Below are positions 30,114 through 36,037 of a DNA stretch of 42,491 nucleotides, in pieces. Position 1 is the first letter of the stretch. Every line of letters starts with the position of its first letter. The stretch is from positions 1 to 42,491 of the IMG/VR virus record IMGVR_UViG_3300025921_000039; one strand, given 5' to 3'. The stretch comes from a virus. The position numbers and the translations under genes are program-made. The notes under the pieces are model-generated. The model made no database searches. It saw nothing but the letters and a program-made list of their open reading frames with translations, and had not been told where the DNA came from.

Positions 30114-30229
30114 GGCTTGGCCTCCGCGTCGCCGCCATCGGAGTCGGCGTCCGGCTCCGGTACGGTGTCGTTCTCGGGCTCCGCAGAGGTGTCCTCGTCG
30201 GGAGGCGGAGCGTTCGTCTCGGTTTCCAT
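30110..30229 (-). CDS. Small acidic protein, 39 aa
   Basis: ATG 30229 has an excellent GGAGGTCTGAC just upstream. The product is very acidic and disordered (METETNAPPPDEDTSAEPEN, then repeats of D, E, P). It lies between the lysin and holin-like genes. No function is recognised. Confidence 0.6.
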   Translation of the reverse strand: METETNAPPPDEDTSAEPENDTVPEPDADSDGGDAEAKP

Positions 30230-30230
30230 G

Positions 30231-31010
30231 TCAGACCTCCTTGGCCCATGTGGAACGGATGTATTGCCCGGACCGAGCCCCGCTGGTGAGCCGGACGAGC
30301 GACTGCGCCGTGTGGCCCGGCCAGCGGTACAACCGGGGAGCGGTGCAGCTTGCCGAGAACCCGCCGGTGGTGGCGAAGCGGCCGCCGAGGAGGGTGTCGT
30401 CGACCACGGTGTAGACGCCGAACTGCCCTGCCGGGACAACCGCCCGGTAGGCGGCCACCTTGTCCCGTGTCAAGGCGGCGTAGGTCAGACCAGAGCCGAG
30501 GAGCGAACCTCCGCCCGTCACGTCCAGCTTCCCGGCGAATGCCTTGAGGAGCGCCTGCGGGTATGCCTCGCCGTGGTACTTGTAGATGCCGGCTCGTCGT
30601 CCGTCGGCAAGGGGATCCATGACGATCCAGCCCGGCAGGACCGTCACCGCGTGGTTGCCACGGAACCCCCCGCCCGCGTCGAATCGGCTATCGGCAATCG
30701 GCCCGTAGCCGCCTTGGAGGATGGCGCCCTTGCCCTGGTCGATGGCGGCTGCGAATGACGTCCACGGGAAGCGGTAGCGGGTGTCGAGGTCGATCTGCCA
30801 GCCCTTGAGCAGGGCGGCATCGACCTGCGCGAGCGTCGTCCCGCCCGATGAGTCGCCGGTCACCTTCCGCACGCTCGCCCCGGTCATCACGAACGACTTG
30901 CCCTGATCGAAGGCGGCGGCCATCGCGCCGGCGTAGCAGGTGCACGAGCTCCAGCCGAGCGGATAGCCGTTGATGGCGGGATTTTGAGCCTGAAAAGTTG
31001 GTGTGATCAT
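30231..31010 (-). CDS. Endolysin-like cysteine peptidase (C39/papain-fold)
   Basis: This 259-residue protein has the marks of a C39-like cysteine peptidase: WSSCTCYAGAMAAAF with Cys25 (or Cys23) at the start of a helix, then GNHAVTVLPGWIVMDPLADG with His120 and Asp132. Peptidases of this type form one domain of several actinophage endolysins. A C-terminal beta domain may bind the wall. With the holin-like gene next to it, this is the best candidate lysin. Its present ATG 31010 has no Shine-Dalgarno and its first about 11 codons are AT-rich; a displaced copy of the start lies beyond the inserted HNH gene. Confidence 0.68.
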   Translation of the reverse strand: MITPTFQAQNPAINGYPLGWSSCTCYAGAMAAAFDQGKSFVMTGASVRKVTGDSSGGTTLAQVDAALLKGWQIDLDTRYRFPWTSFAAAIDQGKGAILQGGYGPIADSRFDAGGGFRGNHAVTVLPGWIVMDPLADGRRAGIYKYHGEAYPQALLKAFAGKLDVTGGGSLLGSGLTYAALTRDKVAAYRAVVPAGQFGVYTVVDDTLLGGRFATTGGFSASCTAPRLYRWPGHTAQSLVRLTSGARSGQYIRSTWAKEV

Positions 31011-31021
31011 GCCGAGGTTGG

Positions 31022-31030
31022 TGCTATAAT
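31022..31030 (+). promoter_or_regulatory. Extended -10 promoter (TGCTATAAT) of the inserted HNH gene
   Basis: TG-C-TATAAT is a perfect extended -10. It ends six bases before ATG 31037, so the transcript should begin at the start codon (leaderless). It lies between the divergent lysin and HNH genes. Confidence 0.7.
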
Positions 31031-31036
31031 CTCGGG

Positions 31037-31534
31037 ATGAGACGACCGCTTGCGGATCGGTTCTGGGAGAAGGTGGAGAAGGGACCGGGATGCTGGCTTT
31101 GGCGCGGCGCTACGACCGGCAGGGGCTACGGAGCCATAGGCGCAGGCGGGAAGGGCGGCCGAATGCTGGTCGCCCATCGAGTCGCCTTGATCCTGTCGGG
31201 CGTCGAACTCCCTGACGAGGCGATGGCCTGTCATCGCTGCGATGTCCGGGCTTGCGTGCGCCCGAGCCACCTCTATGTCGGGTCGTCCACGACGAACAAC
31301 CGCGACACGGCCGCTAGGAACCCACTTGCCAGATTGCGTCCGCCATCGACCGGCCAGCACATCAGCGAGGGTCTCCGAGCACACTTCGCCGTCCAGCCCC
31401 GCGCCCGACTGACGTACTGCAAGCGAGGCCACGAGTTCACTGAGGCGAACAGCCAGTGGAACAAGCGCACCGGCAAGCGGCAGTGCCGAACCTGCCAGCG
31501 CGACAGCCTGCGGGCTCGCCGACACGCCGCCTGA
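31037..31534 (+). CDS. Plus-strand HNH homing-type endonuclease inserted at the lysin start
   Basis: This is a 165-residue HNH_3-type nuclease: RFWEKVEKGPGCWLWRGATT, MLVAHRVALILSGVELPDEA, CHRCDVRACVRPSHLYVGSS, then TNNRDTAAR. A C-terminal zinc-finger-like part follows (YCKRGHEF, CRTCQRD). It reads against the late operon. It sits between the zinc-protein gene at 31552 and the lysin, and separates a displaced MILPTF start from the lysin's MITPTF start. This is what insertion of a free-standing homing gene into codon 7 or so of the lysin would look like. It has its own leaderless promoter. Confidence 0.87.
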   Translation: MRRPLADRFWEKVEKGPGCWLWRGATTGRGYGAIGAGGKGGRMLVAHRVALILSGVELPDEAMACHRCDVRACVRPSHLYVGSSTTNNRDTAARNPLARLRPPSTGQHISEGLRAHFAVQPRARLTYCKRGHEFTEANSQWNKRTGKRQCRTCQRDSLRARRHAA

Positions 31535-31555
31535 ACGGAACGTCGGCAGGATCAT
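31535..31555 (-). pseudogene. Displaced original 5' end of the lysin gene
   Basis: ATG 31555 overlaps the stop of the upstream zinc-protein gene (ATGA), as genes in this operon normally do. It reads MILPTFR and then runs into sequence antisense to the HNH gene. The lysin now begins MITPTFQ at 31010. The match and the coupling suggest that this is the old start cut off by the insertion. Confidence 0.6.
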
Positions 31556-31737
31556 GCGGGCGCCTCCTCGTCATGGAGGACGAGCCTTGTGCAGGTCTCG
31601 CAGCTCTTCTCGTCGAGAGGCAGGCTCGGCGAGGTCGGCGCGTCCGCGGGCAGCGTCCGGCCGCAGCGGGTCCGGTGCGTGCCGCCGCGGTAGGTGAAGG
31701 CGTAGACGTGCCACGAACGGGCCTTGATCCAGCTCAT
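31552..31737 (-). CDS. 61-aa zinc-binding protein
   Basis: ATG 31737 overlaps the stop of the beta-helix gene (ATGA). The product has MSWIKARSWHVYAFTYRGGT, then HRTRCGRTL and SCETCTRLV, giving a likely Cys/His zinc site. Short proteins of this type are common in actinophage late regions. No specific role can be assigned. Confidence 0.62.
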   Translation of the reverse strand: MSWIKARSWHVYAFTYRGGTHRTRCGRTLPADAPTSPSLPLDEKSCETCTRLVLHDEEAPA

Positions 31738-32741
31738 CCCGCCACCCACACGTTCCCGGACTGCGTGAACGACGACGGCCCGTTGCCCTCGCCGGTGTAG
31801 ACGATCGGGGAGTAGGGCTGCCCTGCGACGCCGCCGTAGGAGGTGCCGACCTTGTTGTCGGTCAGGTAGTCGCCCTGGAGGCCGGCGAGCATGATCGGCT
31901 GGAGGGGCGCGCCGCCCGGCTTCTGGACAGCCCTTGTGACGGAGTTGCGGGCGATCGTGAAGTTCAGGGGGTGCGTCAGGGTCTGCGTCCCTGCCGGGGT
32001 GGGGCTACCGGCGATGAAGATTCCTCTGGGGCAGCCTTCGATGTGGTTGTCCGTGATCTGGACGCGCGTCCCGGCGTGAGCATTGACCCCCTGCCACAGC
32101 GGGACGTCCGCAATGGAGACGCCTTGGATCAGGCAGTCCGAGCAGGGCGGGTCGGTCGTTACGTTCGCGCTCTCGCTGCGGTTCAGCATCACCCCGTAGG
32201 CGTTGTTGCCCTGGAACCCGGTGGCCGGGTCCTTGGTGAACCCGATCCTGCTGATGGAGCCGCCGGTCACGGTCAGGTGGTCGCAGGAGAAGGCCGCGAT
32301 GCCCGCGTAGTCGCAGTCCGCGATATCGGGATCCTCGATGACGAGGCTCGAGACCTTGGTCGCGTAGATGCCGAGCCGGAAGCCCCGGATGTGGGGCCGG
32401 ATCAGGCGGACGTTGGTGAGGCCCGTCAGGGTGAACGCGGAGCCCAGCAGGGTCGTGTCGGTGATCTCGAGGTCGGTGTATGTCTGGTCGGACTTGCCGA
32501 CGATGGGCGGACTCTTGGTAGGGGTCGGAGCGGGAGTCGGCATCGGCGTCGGAGCGGGCACCGCGGCCTGCTCCAGCTTCGACACGCGGATCGTCAGGGC
32601 GTCGACCTGCGACTGGAGCTTCGCATCGCCGTCCTTGCGGGCCTGGATCTCGGCGGCGAGGGCCGTCACCGGAGCCCCACCAAGGGCGACGGATGCCACT
32701 GCCATCCCACCGCCGACCAGGAACCCGCGACGAGTGACCAC
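31734..32741 (-). CDS. Tat-signal right-handed beta-helix protein
   Basis: This 335-residue protein starts at GTG 32741, ten bases after the stop upstream. It opens MVTRRGFLVGGGMAVASVAL, then GGAPVTALAAE, a twin-arginine (Tat) signal with a likely AxA cleavage site. A short coiled coil (VDALTIRVSKLEQ) and a Pro/Thr linker (PAPTPMPTPAPTPTKSPP) follow. The rest is a parallel beta-helix with repeated short strands (ADCDYAGIAAFSCDHLTVTG, NAYGVMLNRSESANV, GVNAHAGTRVQITDNHIEG). Beta-helices often bind or cut polysaccharide. The signal suggests that the host secretes it folded, which is unusual for a phage protein; a depolymerase, adhesin or lysogenic-conversion factor is possible. Confidence 0.72.
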   Translation of the reverse strand: MVTRRGFLVGGGMAVASVALGGAPVTALAAEIQARKDGDAKLQSQVDALTIRVSKLEQAAVPAPTPMPTPAPTPTKSPPIVGKSDQTYTDLEITDTTLLGSAFTLTGLTNVRLIRPHIRGFRLGIYATKVSSLVIEDPDIADCDYAGIAAFSCDHLTVTGGSISRIGFTKDPATGFQGNNAYGVMLNRSESANVTTDPPCSDCLIQGVSIADVPLWQGVNAHAGTRVQITDNHIEGCPRGIFIAGSPTPAGTQTLTHPLNFTIARNSVTRAVQKPGGAPLQPIMLAGLQGDYLTDNKVGTSYGGVAGQPYSPIVYTGEGNGPSSFTQSGNVWVAG

Positions 32742-32751
32742 GAGGGATACA

Positions 32752-33051
32752 TCAGTGGCCCCGTGGCCAGTCGATGCGGCGCTTGTCCGTCTCGGGCGGC
32801 GTGCAGACCGGGCAATAGGGCTTGGAGCACATGATGTAAGGCGGGGACGGAGGCTCGGGGTCGTCGAGCTCGGCCCGGAACGAGCGGAGGGCCAGCAGGG
32901 CGAACTGGTGCGCGCCTTCGGCCTCGGCATACCGGCCCTCGGCGATTGCCACCTGCTCTTCCTCGGCCCAGTGGTCGTGCGCCGCTGCCAGCATCCGCAG
33001 GGCGGTGCTCCGGGCCATCGCGTCGCGGAGGACGGAGATGGGGGTGCTCAT
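32752..33051 (-). CDS. Hypothetical protein, 99 aa, helical with Cys motif
   Basis: This is a 99-residue protein, mostly helical (RDAMARSTALRMLAAAHDHW, EGAHQFALLALRSFRAELDD). A C-terminal MCSKPYCPVCTPP could bind metal. It overlaps the membrane-protein gene upstream (ATGA). No family is recognised. Confidence 0.62.
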   Translation of the reverse strand: MSTPISVLRDAMARSTALRMLAAAHDHWAEEEQVAIAEGRYAEAEGAHQFALLALRSFRAELDDPEPPSPPYIMCSKPYCPVCTPPETDKRRIDWPRGH

Positions 33052-33350
33052 CGGCCGTTGATCGGCCCCACGCCGCCGATCCTCTGGTGGTTCGTCCGGC
33101 CGAAGTAGAAGCCGATCACGAGGAAGAAGGCGTTGGACAGGAGCAGCGCAGCGGCGGTGTCCGTGGGGACGCGGAGGCTCAACTGACCGGCCACACCGAG
33201 CGTCACGAGCGTGACCGACACGGCGACGACTGCCTGGGTGATCTCCCAGATGAGGTTGATCCGGCGCTGACCGTGCGACACGCGGTCGCTCTCGTCTGCG
33301 CTGCCCCGCGCGACGAGCTGGGATTCGGTGGGCTGGGGCGCATCGGTCAC
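33048..33350 (-). CDS. Two-span membrane protein, 100 aa
   Basis: This is a 100-residue protein with two hydrophobic helices (about 38-57, ITQAVVAVSVTLVTLGVAGQ; and about 67-85, AALLLSNAFFLVIGFYFGR). Phage holin-like or membrane accessory roles are possible. It overlaps its neighbours by ATGA. It belongs to a run of four membrane proteins at 33048-33864 whose function is unknown. Confidence 0.62.
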   Translation of the reverse strand: MTDAPQPTESQLVARGSADESDRVSHGQRRINLIWEITQAVVAVSVTLVTLGVAGQLSLRVPTDTAAALLLSNAFFLVIGFYFGRTNHQRIGGVGPINGR

Positions 33351-33676
33351 TGACGCCTCGCCGCGGTGCCGCCGTCGTTGGGCTCGCGCTCCATCACGGA
33401 GTACACCCCGACGATGAAGAACGCCCCGGAGGAGATGGCGAACATCAGCCGGCCCCAGCCCTGACCGGGCGGGCCGAAGAGGGCCGCGGAGATGCCGAGG
33501 AAGGCCGCGAGGGCGACGAGGAACAGGCCGAACGCTTCCATCAGGTCGCGCCGCGCCCGCGGTTCCTGGTGCTTGCGGAAGATCCGATAGCGGCGGGTGA
33601 ACAGGGCGCCGTAGACGAGGACGGTGCCGATGCCCCAGACGACCCAGAAGACGAGGCGGAAGTCCACATCACTCAA
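33347..33676 (-). CDS. Three-span membrane protein, 109 aa
   Basis: This is a 109-residue protein with hydrophobic segments at about 8-25, 48-66 and 75-92. A basic loop lies between the first two (RRYRIFRKHQEPRARRDLM). ATGA overlaps occur at both ends. It is probably in the host inner membrane. The role is unknown. Confidence 0.62.
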   Translation of the reverse strand: MSDVDFRLVFWVVWGIGTVLVYGALFTRRYRIFRKHQEPRARRDLMEAFGLFLVALAAFLGISAALFGPPGQGWGRLMFAISSGAFFIVGVYSVMEREPNDGGTAARRQ

Positions 33677-33864
33677 CCGAGGAGCCGCCGTCCCGCGTCG
33701 AGCCCGAGCATGGCGAGAGCAGTCCCCAGGAGGAGTCCGTACTGAACGGTGTCGATGGTGAAGTCGGCGCTGGCCGCGTCCCAGATGCCGAGGACGATGA
33801 CCAGGGCAAGTAATGCCAACCCGCCGATGATCCGAGCCCGGACGAACGGAGAATCGGGCGGCAA
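33673..33864 (-). CDS. Membrane protein, 63 aa
   Basis: This is a 63-residue protein with two hydrophobic stretches (IIGGLALLALVIVLGIW and VQYGLLLGTALAMLGL). The only in-frame start is TTG 33864, with a weak upstream signal. Its stop overlaps the ATG of the next gene. The function is not recognised. Confidence 0.5.
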   Translation of the reverse strand: MPPDSPFVRARIIGGLALLALVIVLGIWDAASADFTIDTVQYGLLLGTALAMLGLDAGRRLLG

Positions 33865-33865
33865 G

Positions 33866-33949
33866 TCATGAGTTCCATGACGGCGTAGCGGACGTTCGGC
33901 ACAGCGGGCACGCGGACTCGGGGTCTAGCGACAGCACCACGACAGCCAC
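33866..33949 (-). CDS. Possible 27-aa peptide with CxxC
   Basis: GTG 33949 to TGA 33866 reads VAVVVLSLDPESACPLCRTS and then ATPSWNS. The CPLC pair and the end two bases before the next start favour coding, but no Shine-Dalgarno is present. Confidence 0.3.
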   Translation of the reverse strand: MAVVVLSLDPESACPLCRTSATPSWNS

Positions 33950-33958
33950 CGTACGCGC

Positions 33959-33980
33959 TGGTAGCTGCGGGTAGCTACCA
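33959..33980. other. Hairpin after the LuxR-type gene
   Basis: Perfect eight-base arms (33959-33966 and 33973-33980, TGGTAGCT/AGCTACCA) surround a six-base loop. It starts 12 bases after the LuxR-type HTH gene on the transcribed strand. No U-run follows, so it may be an operator or a weak or factor-dependent terminator. Confidence 0.45.
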
Positions 33981-33991
33981 CGATTGTGCGG

Positions 33992-34219
33992 TCAGGCGGC
34001 TTTCGGCAGCCTCAATCGTGCGGGATCGATGAAGCCCCGCTGGACCGCGATGGCGAACGCCTGTCCGCTATGAGCCGCACCGAAGACCGCTTGGAGGTCC
34101 GAAAGGACGTGCCGGACGGTGTGGGGGTGGATGCCCAGCCGTCGCGCAGCCTCGGTCGTGTTCCGGCACTCGATCCACGTCGCAAGTACCTGGAGTTGCC
34201 GCGCGGTCGGTTCAGGCAT
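33992..34219 (-). CDS. LuxR/GerE-type helix-turn-helix regulator
   Basis: This is a 75-residue protein from ATG 34219, eight bases inside the HNH gene. Nearly all of it is a LuxR-type HTH (EPTARQLQVLATWIECRNTT, EAARRLGIHPHTVRHVLSDL). There is no receiver or sensor part. As the second gene of the late operon, it may turn on late genes or adjust host genes. An ATG-overlap start supports it; the longer upstream frame is a shadow. Confidence 0.72.
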   Translation of the reverse strand: MPEPTARQLQVLATWIECRNTTEAARRLGIHPHTVRHVLSDLQAVFGAAHSGQAFAIAVQRGFIDPARLRLPKAA

Positions 34220-34754
34220 CGACGAGGGGCGCGTCGCGCTTGCCGTCGTTGCAGTCCTCGCACGCAGCCGCGAGGTTGTCGGGCTCGGACGTCCCGCCAT
34301 CGACGACCGGGATGCGATGGTCAACGACAAGCCTGATGCCGTCGTCCGGCGTGGCCCCGCAATAGACGCAGCGGTGGCCATCCCGCTCAAGGATCAGCCA
34401 GCGCACCCGCTTGCTGATGGACGTTCGCTTGCGCCGGCCGTGCGACAGCTCCCACTCGGCCCTGATGGTGCGTCTCTGGACGCGGGCCTCGGGCGTATGC
34501 GGCCCACCAATGACGGTCCTGAGTTGGCCAACCTCCGCCTCCAGGTCCTCGATCGCGTGGAGAGCAGTCGCCATCTCGCGGAGTCCCATCCGGTCGCGGA
34601 CGGCGGCCTCCAGGGAGTCGCCGTCGATCCGCCACGATCGACCTTCCTTGTGGCCGACGAGCTCGCCTCGCTTGACCATCAGCACGGCCAACTCGGAGCT
34701 GTTGTACTTCAGCCCGAGCATCACCGCGGCCTCTCGAGTCGTGTATGTCGTCAC
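34212..34754 (-). CDS. HNH endonuclease with N-terminal HTH
   Basis: This is a 180-residue protein. An N-terminal excisionase/MerR-like HTH (TREAAVMLGLKYNSSELAVL, GHKEGRSWRIDGDSLEAAVR) is followed by a coiled stretch (ALHAIEDLEAEVGQL). A complete C-terminal HNH follows (LILERDGHRCVYCGATPDDG, VVDHRIPVVDGGTSEPDNLA, AACEDCNDGKRD). GTG 34754 is chosen because the -10 TACAAT lies exactly six bases before it, and GGAGGT also overlaps. It is first in the late operon. A free-standing homing nuclease is likely, although a specific regulatory role cannot be excluded. Confidence 0.82.
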   Translation of the reverse strand: MTTYTTREAAVMLGLKYNSSELAVLMVKRGELVGHKEGRSWRIDGDSLEAAVRDRMGLREMATALHAIEDLEAEVGQLRTVIGGPHTPEARVQRRTIRAEWELSHGRRKRTSISKRVRWLILERDGHRCVYCGATPDDGIRLVVDHRIPVVDGGTSEPDNLAAACEDCNDGKRDAPLVDA

Positions 34755-34760
34755 CGCACC

Positions 34761-34766
34761 ATTGTA
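34761..34766 (-). promoter_or_regulatory. TACAAT -10 element, probable leaderless late promoter
   Basis: On the minus strand TACAAT ends six bases before GTG 34754, the same spacing seen at 4530, 12096 and 31037. No good -35 is seen, so an activator might be needed. Confidence 0.5.
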
Positions 34767-34984
34767 CCTCCATCGGCTGGCCAACCGGCTGCCTATCGCC
34801 GCAAACCCTGCTACAAGCTGCTACAAGATTTTCGGGATTTCCCCGATTGCACAGGCCCGAATCGGCCTTGTCGTGCGGGCCGTCAGCCCCGGTGAACTAT
34901 CCCGGCAGTATTGTGATTGGCGTGCGTGGGAGAGGCGATGTCATGCCTCAGGCTGCCTAACGGGCTGGCTAACTGCCGGGAGCG
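34767..34984. other. Non-coding spacer between the integration and late operons
   Basis: No convincing gene lies here. It holds a tandem ten-base repeat (ctgctacaag twice, near 34806-34827), an AT-richer patch with gattttcgggatttccccga, paired CCCGGCAG (34901-34908) and CTGCCGGG (34973-34980), and related ggctg/taac blocks near 34777 and 34952-34973. These may be regulator or integrase arm sites, so this is one candidate for the attachment region, but no core can be named. Confidence 0.45.
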
Positions 34985-35290
34985 TCACGTGGGACAGCCT
35001 ACGAGAGTGCCGTTCTCCTTGTAGAACTGGGCGCGCACGGCGAGCTTCCGAAGCGCTGCTTCGCGGGTTGGTCCGTAGCACCAGACGTTGAAACCCTCCA
35101 CGAACAGCGACGCGACCCACGCGCAGCACTCCTTGTTCGGATGACTCGACGGATGGCTCTGGACGAACGGGGGCTGCGGAACGTATCCGGGTGCCCCAGC
35201 GTCGCCGGGTTCGACGATCGCGATGCCAAGCCGCTCAGCGGCCTCGCGATACATCTCCCAGGACTCGGGGCGGATAGTCGCGTGGGTCAT
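34985..35290 (-). CDS. Hypothetical protein, 101 aa
   Basis: This is a 101-residue alpha/beta protein with RPESWEMYREAAERLGIAIV and a later FNVWCYGPTREAALRKLAVR. It is last in the integration operon and overlaps the gene upstream by ATGA. No family is recognised. Confidence 0.6.
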   Translation of the reverse strand: MTHATIRPESWEMYREAAERLGIAIVEPGDAGAPGYVPQPPFVQSHPSSHPNKECCAWVASLFVEGFNVWCYGPTREAALRKLAVRAQFYKENGTLVGCPT

Positions 35291-35502
35291 CGTGTCCTCG
35301 CTGCCTCCAACTCGGCACGGAGCCTCTCGTTCTCGGCTCGGAGGTCGTTCGACAAGCCGACGTACCCGGCGGCGACGGCGTACTCACCGATGCCGATGGC
35401 CTCGACCTCATCGAACCTGAGCACCCGGAACAGCCACGAGGCGATGCGACGCTGCCGCTTCTGGCGCTCGATGCGACGGAACAGCGCAGGCCACGTCATC
35501 AT
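35287..35502 (-). CDS. Hypothetical protein, 71 aa, helical
   Basis: This is a 71-residue protein from ATG 35502, overlapping the stop of the gene above. A basic N-terminal helix (PALFRRIERQKRQRRIASWL) is followed by a possible coiled coil (NDLRAENERLRAELEAARTR). It starts within repeat copy C, which supplies its ribosome-binding site. Confidence 0.58.
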   Translation of the reverse strand: MMTWPALFRRIERQKRQRRIASWLFRVLRFDEVEAIGIGEYAVAAGYVGLSNDLRAENERLRAELEAARTR

Positions 35503-35523
35503 CGCTTCCTCACGTTCAACGAC
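35499..35523 (-). repeat. Coupling repeat, copy C
   Basis: These 25 bases match copy A (36013-36037) with one difference. Read on the minus strand, they encode SLNVRKR, an AGGAAG Shine-Dalgarno and a stop/start TGATG or ATGA. The repeat therefore ends one gene and starts the next. Confidence 0.8.
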
Positions 35524-35720
35524 CGAATCCAACGATCAATCTCTGCCATCTCATCCTCCGTTGGTTCCCAGTGGAACCGGCAACCCTCAGCGGACGTGAC
35601 GGCGATGAGGCGATGGACGTGGAGCGTCTCGTCGCCCTCGGTCACGATCTCCACCGGCCCCGTCTGGGCGAACCTAGTGTTCGGCGGCGACCACTGACGG
35701 AATGACTCGCGCACTGTCAT
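35499..35720 (-). CDS. Hypothetical protein, 73 aa, ending SLNVRKR
   Basis: This is a 73-residue protein with a beta-rich N-terminal half (PVEIVTEGDETLHVHRLIAV) and a helical end (TEDEMAEIDRWIR). It ends SLNVRKR, like the two genes before it, because copy C of the DNA repeat lies across its stop. Its start lies in copy B. No family is recognised. Confidence 0.6.
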   Translation of the reverse strand: MTVRESFRQWSPPNTRFAQTGPVEIVTEGDETLHVHRLIAVTSAEGCRFHWEPTEDEMAEIDRWIRSLNVRKR

Positions 35721-35736
35721 CGCTTCCTCACATTCA
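35714..35736 (-). repeat. Coupling repeat, copy B
   Basis: These 23 bases are identical to 36010-36032 (copy A). The repeat spans the end of the 99-residue gene and the start of the 73-residue gene, with the AGGAAG ribosome-binding site inside the last codons. Confidence 0.85.
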
Positions 35737-36016
35737 GGCTCGTCACCACCGCGTCCGCGACCAGGAGCCGCCGAGCCTGGTTCGCGAGTTCGTCGTACGC
35801 CTCCACCAACTCCAGAGACGTCGCTCCGCCGCGATCGAGCATTGCCGCAAGGGCCTTGAGGAGTCCCTCCGCGGAGGTCTGATCCGCGACGACGGCGAGA
35901 ATCAGGTCGGCCGCGCCCACGTTATCGATGTCGCCCGAGTCCCACCTCTCGACGATGGTGGGCAACGCCCGTGCGAGTCGCTCACGGACCGTCTCAACGG
36001 TCGCTTGGTCTGTCAT
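35717..36016 (-). CDS. Hypothetical helical protein, 99 aa, ending SLNVRKR
   Basis: This is a 99-residue, mostly helical protein (TVETVRERLARALPTIVERW, LILAVVADQTSAEGLLKALA, LVEAYDELANQARRLLVADA). Its start (ATG 36016) lies in repeat copy A, and its C-terminus (SLNVRKR) lies in copy B. It follows the integrase directly. An integrase-linked accessory role is possible, but no family is recognised. Confidence 0.62.
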   Translation of the reverse strand: MTDQATVETVRERLARALPTIVERWDSGDIDNVGAADLILAVVADQTSAEGLLKALAAMLDRGGATSLELVEAYDELANQARRLLVADAVVTSLNVRKR

Positions 36017-36037
36017 CGCTTCCTCACATTCAACGAC
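36010..36037 (-). repeat. Coupling repeat, copy A, at the integrase 3' end
   Basis: The repeat spans the integrase stop and next start. Bases 36010-36032 are identical to copy B, and 36013-36037 match copy C at 24 of 25. It encodes SLNVRKR of the integrase and provides the AGGAAG site for the next gene. Confidence 0.85.

Noticed and set aside
31007-31555. 182-residue minus-strand frame covering the HNH gene at the lysin start
   Set aside because: Only its first seven codons (MILPTFR) look real. The rest is antisense to the HNH nuclease and has no protein-like pattern.
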